From a virus, in the IMG/VR virus record IMGVR_UViG_3300035704_000019, positions 1 to 27,185 of that record: 27,185 nt of DNA; one strand, 5' to 3'. Each line of letters begins with the position of its first letter. Position 1 is the first letter of the stretch. Below, in pieces: positions 21,201 to 27,185 of the stretch. A model generated the notes under the pieces. That model saw nothing but the letters and a program-made list of their open reading frames with translations, had not been told where the DNA came from and ran no database searches. A program made the translations under genes and the position numbers.

Positions 21201-23175
21201 CAAGCGCGATCAATTCGGGAACCCTGTTCGCGGGAGTCAGCGACAGCGCGATCGCGGCGGACGTCCCGCCGGGCCCGAGGGTCCGGTAGGGGGCAAGCGC
21301 GAAGAGATGATGGGCTCCCCCCCGCACCCGGGTTCTCGCCGTAAGCCAGAGGACGAAGCGAAAGACACCGGGCGCAAGGTCCTCGACGAGCACAAAAAGT
21401 TGCGTCGCGGCGTTGAGGACGAGTCGACTCGGATGCAGCGAACCGTTCTCGACCGGTTCGGTCGGATCCGCAAAGGAGGATCCGAAGAAAGCAAGCGGCT
21501 CGACAAATCGGTCACCGATTCCGTCACCGATATGCAGGGGGCTCACGATCGGAGCACTCGGCAGATGCTCACCGCGACCGACTCGCGCTTCGAGGGGATG
21601 CGAGACATCGTCACCAAGCGAAGCGGGCGGATGGCCGAAGACCTGGGCGACAACGTCGACGAGATGAACCGCACGACGTCTGACGGGATGGACCACATAC
21701 AGCGCGCCGTGGTCAAGGCGCTCAAAGCGTTCGGCGTCAAAGACGTCAACCTCGATCTGAAAGAGGGTGGCGGGTCGAAAGGCAAACCGCGCAAGGCGGC
21801 GCAGGGAGGGGTATTCACGGTCCCAGGTGAAGGATTGCAAGACACGGTCTATCTCCCCGGCGTACACGCGATGGTGGCGCCGGGGGAGGAGCTCTTCGCT
21901 GCAACCCGCCACCAGCAGCCCCTGCTCGACTATGCGGTCGAAGCCGCGCTCGGGGTGCAGGGCGGCCTCGACGGCTTCTTCTCAACCTTCGATCGCCCCC
22001 ATTACCTCGCTCGCGGGGGGCGAGCAGCCTCGACGTTGGCTGCCAGGGCGACCGGCGCCATCAGGCGCTTTGCCGGCGGCGGGCGCGTTGTGCTCGATCC
22101 CGGTACGAACATGGGCGTCGGCCAGGAGCCGCAGATCCTTCGCGCGCTCAGGGCGCTGTCCGGCGAGCTCGGCAAGATCGTCTACGTCATCAGCGGCTAC
22201 CGCTCACCGCAGCACTCTGTGGAAGTCGGAGGCTTCGCCAACGACCCCCACACGCGGGGGGAGGCCGCGGACATCGGGGTCGGGTCGCCGCTCTTGGAAA
22301 CGATGTTCGGCGTCAGCGAGGCCGCTCTGAAAGCTGTGGGCCTCTACCGGCCGTTTTACCCCGCGAGCGCTCACGAGGTGAACCACGTGCAACTGCTCGC
22401 CGGCGGTCCGAAGGGCGGGTTTGCTGGCGCCGGCCCTGCCGGTGCGAAGCCCGAGCACGTGAAGGCACCTCATATTGGCGGCCGTGACGGCACCTTCCGA
22501 ACGCTGGTCGAAGCCGCACTGGGGAGGACGACCGAAGCCGGCAATCGCTACATCGACCGCAAGGCGTCGAAGCGTTCGAGGTCACTGGGCGGCCTCGGGA
22601 TCTCGGTGCCGAGTGGACCCATACAGAAGATGGCTCGCGAAATGGTCTCGCAGATCTGGGGTCCGAGCGAATTCGGCGCCTTCAATGCGCTGGAGATGTC
22701 AGAGGCCGGCTGGGACCCTCGCGCTGAAAATCCGAGCAGCGGCGCCGCTGGGCTGGCGCAGGCGTTGCCGTCTTCGAAGTATCCACCCGGCGCGTGGCCC
22801 TACAGGGGTGTCAAATCGGCTCGACTGCAGCTCGAATGGATGATGGGCTATATCCGCGAACGCTACGGCTCGCCGGCGGCGGCCTGGTCGTTTCATCAGG
22901 CAAACAACTGGTACGCCCGCGGCGGCCGCGTGATGCGTCGCTTCGCCCGCGGCGGCGCCTTCAAGGGAAACATCAACCATCGCTACTCGCCGCACTGGGC
23001 GCCGGACTACAGCGGCGCCACGTTGCCGAGCTACGTCGTGGCTGCGCTGGCCGAGGCTGCGGGGGCGCCGGGTCGGACGATGGAGCAGGTCACCCGCGGC
23101 GAGTCGGGAGCGCATCGGAAGGGAACGGCGCGGCCGGGTGCCGCCGGCGGCGACGCCGGCGGCACGCGCGGTTAA
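18241..23175 (+). CDS. tape measure protein, main part, ending at an in-frame TAA
   Basis: 1644 aa from an ATG preceded by AGGAGG; it sets tail length and helps DNA enter the cell. A coiled-coil head (1-140) is followed by a hydrophobic stretch (about 143-207), long charged coiled coils (210-400), a second hydrophobic segment (GFIVGVLLGAVLLGVELGNM near 860-879) and an apolipoprotein-like helical region (~1040-1160). About 1277-1387 is a peptidase M15-like domain (ISGYRSPQHSVEV, DPHTRGEAADIG, HEVNHVQL). About 1459-1558 is a lytic-transglycosylase-like domain (SEAGWDPRAENPSSGAAGLA). From ~1581 a third, lysozyme-like domain starts (RTMEQVTRGESG) and is cut by TAA at 23173-23175. Short ARGGR-type linkers separate the modules. 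The same frame stays open for 1614 nt beyond the stop. Confidence 0.9.
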   Translation: MEAGGIDVGHIFARLDAKLDDRNFKRFDTAVDKSRAKAQGMARDQDKLSRSTQTLSREQQRHAKFLRSQGYEWAAVAKEVGVNEDALKSWNTTSRTTVREQERVRRSVRETGRESRSTSKDISGLEGVMARANRATTFFGRTLRLLKWPALIAGAGAALQGINALAAGTVALTSALAPLSGLLVTIPAGLGTLGQTLGTAALSLMGVGNAVKALNSEEVKSGKVAEDTAKKRRSAAQQIRSAEEQLADSQRSEKGAQRDLNKARLEAVKTLQDMRNAAIQAKFGEQDAQLALRRSIVELRKAEINPKSSFLEIEELELGVREARQGVKEARLDRKRADQEDRKERRGGVKKDPGVVEAKRSLADAQRGVAQSARDVAEAEKDATESLSESSSAASKVEESFAKLTPEAARFSRFLYGLKPQLQGLQATAAKGFLPGAEKGITSTLRNLPAVQKVIGATSRVMGNLSERAGRFFGSRGFGKDLETVGRGNAQTLGLMGRSAEHLFKGLTNVLVVAQPFLRWTGKFVNQLTAWVEKSTEVNKKNGDMARFFGRTRQVVEVLSSIFEHLGGTLHVIGEEAAPLGREILAAFDQGSEGLEKWAKSTEGRKSIGRYFKEAKGPLFEFGRLVRDIIDAFFELGEGQGGVTRDLIHQMRVELLPVITEVLKSTTESFGPHVVEMLTQVLGLFARLSGASGPLTLYVESLTAAAKITNTLLDAVPGLRGLTVNLLGLVAVMKTVTTIGHFTGITKGLELLFGEDMGDRLKGRFRSMMKSVFLRGALALNYVVAWGEGVAQTAAGGISKQLTRFRAVARKAAIAFIGTFAPEVAAGMAAGGRLGELLGTRFPKIAGMFKRGGKLAGKGFIVGVLLGAVLLGVELGNMINKKYPDLGPSIRHWGIRAGEDFVNALIDAVNLGIKGINKALDEGNPLGKLGVDAPNIGEVGHVNWHSSGERKSSEVDEAMGGKKVETYGGRIVSPKQAAKIAREVQEGKRDQFGNPVRGSQRQRDRGGRPAGPEGPVGGKREEMMGSPPHPGSRRKPEDEAKDTGRKVLDEHKKLRRGVEDESTRMQRTVLDRFGRIRKGGSEESKRLDKSVTDSVTDMQGAHDRSTRQMLTATDSRFEGMRDIVTKRSGRMAEDLGDNVDEMNRTTSDGMDHIQRAVVKALKAFGVKDVNLDLKEGGGSKGKPRKAAQGGVFTVPGEGLQDTVYLPGVHAMVAPGEELFAATRHQQPLLDYAVEAALGVQGGLDGFFSTFDRPHYLARGGRAASTLAARATGAIRRFAGGGRVVLDPGTNMGVGQEPQILRALRALSGELGKIVYVISGYRSPQHSVEVGGFANDPHTRGEAADIGVGSPLLETMFGVSEAALKAVGLYRPFYPASAHEVNHVQLLAGGPKGGFAGAGPAGAKPEHVKAPHIGGRDGTFRTLVEAALGRTTEAGNRYIDRKASKRSRSLGGLGISVPSGPIQKMAREMVSQIWGPSEFGAFNALEMSEAGWDPRAENPSSGAAGLAQALPSSKYPPGAWPYRGVKSARLQLEWMMGYIRERYGSPAAAWSFHQANNWYARGGRVMRRFARGGAFKGNINHRYSPHWAPDYSGATLPSYVVAALAEAAGAPGRTMEQVTRGESGAHRKGTARPGAAGGDAGGTRG
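23173..23175 (+). other. in-frame TAA splitting the tape measure gene
   Basis: The reading is ggc acg cgc ggt TAA ggc ctg tgg gcg atc, that is GTRG-stop-GLWAI. In related lysozyme-like domains as I know them, the G-(any)-G-L-W-(A/M)-I segment is continuous, so the stop sits inside a domain. It is the only TAA terminating any frame called here. Confidence 0.7.
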
Positions 23176-23223
23176 GGCCTGTGGGCGATCACCGAGCCAT
23201 TCTCCGATGCGATCGTCTCCGCG

Positions 23224-24789
23224 TTGGGTGGTTACGGGGAAATGTTCAACCCGGTCAAGAACGCGGCTGCGATGAAAGCGGTGCTAGGTCAGAACGGAAT
23301 TGGTGCCTGGTATGGAACGGGCTCGGTCACTGGATCGAACCTGCACTACACCGGCGGCTATGACGTTCGCAACGCGCTCGGCGGTCTCAGCTTCAAGGAA
23401 GCGCTAATGGGGCGGAAGACGCCGGGGCCCGAATCCCTGCAGGGCGAGCGAAAGCATTCGACGCCAGCTGCAGGGGTGAAAGGCAAACGCAGGAAACCGC
23501 CGCGGATGGGGCTGGCGGCTTCGACCGCGACCGAAGCGCCGAGCGGCAAGTACAGCCCGCAGGCGCTCTTGCGCGTCGTGGCTGAAACGGGGATCGGCTT
23601 GCCTTACGCGCTGCTGATGAACGGAGTGCCGAACTGGCGCGGGCTCAGCTCGACTAGGTATGGGCAGCTGGTCAATTCCTACTACAGGAAGATCTCCGAA
23701 TATAGGCAGTCACTCGGCGAAGAACGTCAGCAGGCCGAAGAATCGTTCAAGGCGAATCCGACGCTGCCGAGCGTCACGGCACTGAGCTCGGCGACGATCG
23801 CTTCGGCGATCGCCTACAACGCCCCGACCGGTTCAGATGCGAGCGCATACGGCACGGGCTATGGCGCGTTGGCCGCGCTCGACAAGCGCGCTGCTGCAAC
23901 TCGAAGCACCTACCTCAACACGTACTCCGAGGCTTACCTCAAGCCCTACCGTGAGAAAGAAGCCCTCGCCGAATACATTCACGAAGGATTGCTGAAATCG
24001 GTTAACCCCGAAGCTGAAAAAAAAGCTTTCGAGCTGGCGAAGCTCAAAGGGCTGCGTCGTCGAATGAAGCGAACCAGGGAAGGGCGCAAGCCGGGGAAGA
24101 AGTCTCAGTCCGCGGTTGCTGCTGCTCAGGTCGCGAGGTCACGTCGTGGCGGCAAACGTGCAGGACGTCGCTTCGCGCGCGGCGGTCGGATCACGATGCT
24201 CGCCAAGGGGGGCAAGTCGAAGCAGACCGTCGCGCAGCAAACGCACAACACCGCAGCGCCGTCTGCGAAAGCCACCAGGAAGAAGGTGCAAGCGCAGATC
24301 CGCCACCATAACCGCGTCGTCGATCGACGCGGTGCCAAGCGCCAGCAGTATGCGGACGACCGCTACGAAGAAGAATCAGAAGGCATCCTCGATCCCGTCG
24401 AAAAAGAACGGGAAGAACTCGAAGCACGCGAAGCCTACGAAGCGGCTCGGCGGGAAGAACTCGCACCGCTGCTGAACGAAATCGCCGTCAACGTGCAGCG
24501 GACCTCTCTGATCGGGGCCATGCAATCGAGCCTCTTTAGCGCACCGACCTTCGCTCGTGGCGGAAGGGTCCCGCCGGCGGCAGCTTCAGCTGCAGCGCAG
24601 CCGGTGCACGTCGGGTCGCCTAGCGTTACCGTGCCGCTGGCGGTGCAGCTCTCAGGGGCGATGGAGGCACTGAACCCGCAGATCCAGGCCGTGGTCGACG
24701 GACGACTCCGGGATCTCGGTCAGGCAGCCGGCAGCGCGAAGACGACCGTCTCGGCGCCAGGGCGTCGAGTCAGCTACGGAGGCAATTAG
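23224..24789 (+). CDS. tape measure protein, C-terminal part downstream of TAA
   Basis: 521 aa if started at the TTG at 23224; the frame is open from 23176, and ATG 23242 is another possible start. None has a good Shine-Dalgarno sequence. The first residues after the TAA (GLWAITEPFSDAIVSALGGY, FNPVKNAAAMKAVLGQNGIG, AWYG) complete the lysozyme-like domain broken by the stop. The rest is helical and basic, with the same linkers as the main part (RFARGGRITML, TFARGGRVPP), and it ends DLGQAAGSAKTTVSAPGRRV, a usual tape measure C-terminus. This shows one ancestral gene of 18241-24789 (about 2182 codons). Whether it is now made by readthrough, as a separate protein, or not at all cannot be told from sequence. 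Confidence 0.75.
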   Translation: MGGYGEMFNPVKNAAAMKAVLGQNGIGAWYGTGSVTGSNLHYTGGYDVRNALGGLSFKEALMGRKTPGPESLQGERKHSTPAAGVKGKRRKPPRMGLAASTATEAPSGKYSPQALLRVVAETGIGLPYALLMNGVPNWRGLSSTRYGQLVNSYYRKISEYRQSLGEERQQAEESFKANPTLPSVTALSSATIASAIAYNAPTGSDASAYGTGYGALAALDKRAAATRSTYLNTYSEAYLKPYREKEALAEYIHEGLLKSVNPEAEKKAFELAKLKGLRRRMKRTREGRKPGKKSQSAVAAAQVARSRRGGKRAGRRFARGGRITMLAKGGKSKQTVAQQTHNTAAPSAKATRKKVQAQIRHHNRVVDRRGAKRQQYADDRYEEESEGILDPVEKEREELEAREAYEAARREELAPLLNEIAVNVQRTSLIGAMQSSLFSAPTFARGGRVPPAAASAAAQPVHVGSPSVTVPLAVQLSGAMEALNPQIQAVVDGRLRDLGQAAGSAKTTVSAPGRRVSYGGN

Positions 24790-27185
24790 ATGCTCGAAAC
24801 GCTCGAACGCTTGATCGTGGACCCCGTCTCAGAGGTGCCGCCCTACGGCGTGGCCGCGAACCGACCGTTCGAGATCACTGGGCTTCGTACTCCGAGCCCC
24901 GAGGGGCACGGCGTTTTCCTCGTCGACCACAGCTACCCGCGGCCCGAGATGCAGAGCACCTTCGCCAGCTCGCGCGACTCTCAGGGCGAAGCGCGCTTCG
25001 GCAAGCCGAAGCTCGCCAACCGGAAGATTCCGATCAAGGTCTACATCTCCGAGGCTGGCGGGATCGGCGAAGTCTCGAACCTGGTACTCAACCCGAGCGC
25101 TGAGACGGGGATAGAACGCTTTGCCTTCAGCAGTGTCAGCTGGGCGGAAAGCGCCTTCGTTCGAGGCCTGGTCACGCCGGGGCTGTTTCGAAATGCCGGC
25201 GAGTTCGCGGCCCATATCACGGCCAAAAAGGATGCGACCGTAACGCAGCGGACCCTGTCGGCGGCACAGAGCTCACCTGTCGGCAGCGTTACTCCGGGGA
25301 ACAAATACTCCTTCGCAGCGACCATCCTCGCAGTGGATAACTCGGATATGGGATTTCAGGTTCGGATCGACTGGTATACGGCGGTGGGGGCTTACATCTC
25401 CAGTTCTGCGGCGTCAGCTTTGTTCACGGGCACCGGCGAGCAGCGCCTCTCGATCGTTAATCAAGTCGCGCCGGCGACGGCTTCATTCGCGACCGTCGTT
25501 CTCGTTGGCTTCAGCAAAATCAGCGGCGAAACCGTCGACCTCTGGACCGACGCCTGGCAGTTCGAGGAAGGTTCGGCGTCGACCGCCTACTTTGACGGCG
25601 ATACGCCGGGGTGCTCGTGGACGGGAACGCCGCACAACTCGACGTCGAAGCGATTCGGCACCGGCTCGGATCGCACTCGTTTCATCCGCAGCTTCTACGA
25701 CATGCAGGAGAAGGTTGAGAAGCTTGCCGAGGAGGGGGGGACCCTCAAACGCGTACTGCCTGATGGTTCCTACATGGTTTTCGACGTAGTCGAGGCGACC
25801 TTCGTGGGTAACTGGGAGAAACGTTTCAACCAGGGCCAGGAAGAGTTCCAATTCGAACTCATCTGCAAACCGGGTGCGCGACTTCCGCCGATCACCCTGG
25901 CCGCACACGAAGAGAAAACGCTACCCGTTCTCACCTTCACCGAGGTTGAAATCCCAGGCAACCTGCCGGCTCTCGGCGACCTCCTGATCGAGGATACGCA
26001 GGGAGTGGATCGCAAGTTCGTTGCGATCTCGATGGCATCGCGCTTCCTTGACCTTTCTGTCAACGCTGAAACCTTCTACGAGGCTGAGGGCAGGTTGAGG
26101 CTCGGAAACACTTCACTCGTCGCTGGGTCCGGCATACCCAGCGGCTCGGGCGGTAACAAGGCTGTTAGCGCAGCGCTCACTTCTGGCTATACCCCGGTGC
26201 TGAGCACGAGGTCGGCAGCGGGCGTCTACACGACTCACGTGGGGGCACATCGGATACTCGCTCGCGTATGGAGGCCGACCGCCAACAAAGGGAGCACGAG
26301 CATTCGGTTCGAATACTCGCAGGGAGATCTCCTCCGCTGGAGGACGCTTCCTACCACCGCTGAATTTTCCGCGGACGTGCTTGAGGGCGAATGGGTGATC
26401 ATCGACCTTGGCATTGTCAGGCTCAATCGCGCCGCGATAGGGCCGCAGCGCTGGGAGGGGAGGCTCGTCGCAAAGACGAGCTACGCCGGATTCGGCGACA
26501 CTCTGCAGGTCGACTGGATCTCGATCTTCCCGGTTGAGGAGTTCTACGGATCCGTCAGGGCGCTGACGATTCCACCGGGCACGATCGGCGTGCAGCTTGC
26601 GGCCGATCAGTTTGCACAGGTAGCTGGGGCGCTGACCGGAACCACGGCGCCGCTCGGAGGGGTATGGAGCGGCGCCGGTAGTACGAATGACATTCTTGAG
26701 TTCAGCGGGGGGCCTTTCGCTTATCGCGTCTATGAAGCAGGGAAATACGATGTCGCCGGCGCTAATCCTGATCCACCTACTCCCGCAACCGAAGGAGTGA
26801 CTGGACGCTACGTTCGGCTTGGCACTGGAACTCAGATAGACGTAACTGTCAGCCAGGAAATAGCGCTTGGTAACGGGTTTCTTTCTCGCGCCGGCGTGCT
26901 TGCCCGGTACGTCGATATAAGCAACATGCTTATGTGCCGGATAGCCAGGACTAGTACTTATCCTAGTCACGATCGATTGGAAGTGTTCAAAAAAAAGGCA
27001 GGCGTCTGGACGGAAAAGGCTGTCGGCGAACTGTATGCGTCACAGATCTCAGCAGCGGTTCTAGTCTCAGTACATGTAAGCGCAAATGGGTCCGGGTACG
27101 CCGTAGCGAAGCTGGGCGGCTCTATCATCAGCCAGTGCTCGTGGCTCCCTGACGCCGATCTCGCTACGGGGGGCACCCTTGCTAC
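24790..27185 (+). CDS. Dit-like minor tail protein with carbohydrate-binding-like modules (3' end outside window)
   Basis: Open from the ATG at 24790 to the right edge (798 codons, no stop). Residues 1-~95 and ~297-371 look like two halves of a distal tail (Dit/sipho_tail) domain: FEITGLRTPSPEGHGVFLVD, NRKIPIKVYISEA, then FYDMQEKVEKLAEEGGTLKR, FDVVEATFVGNWEKRF. Between them sits a CBM4/9-like jelly roll (~97-294): NLVLNPSAETGIERF ... DAWQFEEGSSTAYFDGDTPG-C-SWTGTPHNSTSKR in outline. A second jelly roll spans ~440-590 (ending DTLQVDWISIFPVEEFYGS). A third lectin-like region begins near 610. It forms the tail tip and may bind wall sugars. It starts one base after the tape measure stop codon. Confidence 0.8.
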   Translation, partial: MLETLERLIVDPVSEVPPYGVAANRPFEITGLRTPSPEGHGVFLVDHSYPRPEMQSTFASSRDSQGEARFGKPKLANRKIPIKVYISEAGGIGEVSNLVLNPSAETGIERFAFSSVSWAESAFVRGLVTPGLFRNAGEFAAHITAKKDATVTQRTLSAAQSSPVGSVTPGNKYSFAATILAVDNSDMGFQVRIDWYTAVGAYISSSAASALFTGTGEQRLSIVNQVAPATASFATVVLVGFSKISGETVDLWTDAWQFEEGSASTAYFDGDTPGCSWTGTPHNSTSKRFGTGSDRTRFIRSFYDMQEKVEKLAEEGGTLKRVLPDGSYMVFDVVEATFVGNWEKRFNQGQEEFQFELICKPGARLPPITLAAHEEKTLPVLTFTEVEIPGNLPALGDLLIEDTQGVDRKFVAISMASRFLDLSVNAETFYEAEGRLRLGNTSLVAGSGIPSGSGGNKAVSAALTSGYTPVLSTRSAAGVYTTHVGAHRILARVWRPTANKGSTSIRFEYSQGDLLRWRTLPTTAEFSADVLEGEWVIIDLGIVRLNRAAIGPQRWEGRLVAKTSYAGFGDTLQVDWISIFPVEEFYGSVRALTIPPGTIGVQLAADQFAQVAGALTGTTAPLGGVWSGAGSTNDILEFSGGPFAYRVYEAGKYDVAGANPDPPTPATEGVTGRYVRLGTGTQIDVTVSQEIALGNGFLSRAGVLARYVDISNMLMCRIARTSTYPSHDRLEVFKKKAGVWTEKAVGELYASQISAAVLVSVHVSANGSGYAVAKLGGSIISQCSWLPDADLATGGTLA

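Noticed and set aside
20803-21912. 369-codon leftward ORF inside the tape measure gene
   Set aside because: Antisense shadow; no promoter-like box or ribosome-binding site.
23173-23175. Claiming a full alternative genetic code
   Set aside because: Only one in-frame TAA is present in the window. Error, nonsense mutation or readthrough are equally or more likely without reads or tRNA data.
26113-26970. 285-codon leftward ORF opposite the minor tail gene
   Set aside because: The rightward frame is open through the whole stretch and continues the tail protein; the reverse frame has no known domain.

Overview
This window looks like the structural half of a high-GC, long-tailed double-stranded DNA phage (siphovirus) or prophage, read from the packaging genes into the tail tip. 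The host is inferred to be an actinomycete-like, high-GC bacterium. The reasons are strong G/C bias at third codon positions, frequent GTG starts, many genes that appear to be leaderless, and a gene order typical of actinobacteriophages. No tRNA, integrase, CRISPR array, insertion sequence or bacterial housekeeping operon is visible.

Layout. Positions 1-424 hold a leftward cluster: a basic 58-aa protein, a 56-aa protein, and the first 20 codons of an RNase HI-like gene that runs off the left edge. Positions 425-852 are a divergent, apparently non-coding region with a cluster of TATCC/DnaA-box-like sites. Everything after that is rightward. 853-2927 carries a small protein and the large terminase. 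2928-5274 is a non-core insert between terminase and portal: an 83-aa protein, a HELLE-motif putative metalloprotease, an amidase_2 endolysin and a Cys-rich protein, with two structured non-coding segments. 5274-8800 is portal, scaffold and major capsid protein. 8841-12862 holds accessory virion proteins, including one with a 12-unit, 20-residue repeat. 12896-15529 is the head-tail connection: adaptor, a closure-like protein that must start at CTG, a minor head protein, a tail-completion protein and a tail terminator. 15638-18237 is a SAP-like protein, the tail tube protein and the tail assembly chaperones G and G-T (-1 frameshift at GGGAAAA). 18241-24789 is the tape measure, broken by an in-frame TAA. 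24790 to the right edge is a Dit-like minor tail protein carrying carbohydrate-binding-like modules; it is still open at the end.

How the parts work together. Terminase packages DNA through the portal into a shell built by scaffold and capsid protein. Adaptor, closure, completion and terminator proteins close the head and join it to a tail tube whose length is set by the tape measure. The tape measure also carries peptidoglycan-cleaving domains that would help DNA cross the cell wall. The amidase and possibly the HELLE protein would act in lysis or wall remodelling.

The most notable observations are: (1) a repeated start signal, TA[C/G]N[A/C]T followed by exactly 7 nt and then ATG/GTG, at seven genes on both strands, which looks like a leaderless promoter and in three cases uses the upstream gene's TAG stop as its own -10 element; (2) the only in-frame TAA in the window, which splits a lysozyme-like domain of the tape measure while all other genes end in TAG or TGA; (3) a CTG-initiated connector gene; (4) about 300 nt of dual coding in the G/G-T frameshift; (5) 20-residue tandem repeats in a virion protein and an Asp-Gly tract in the scaffold.
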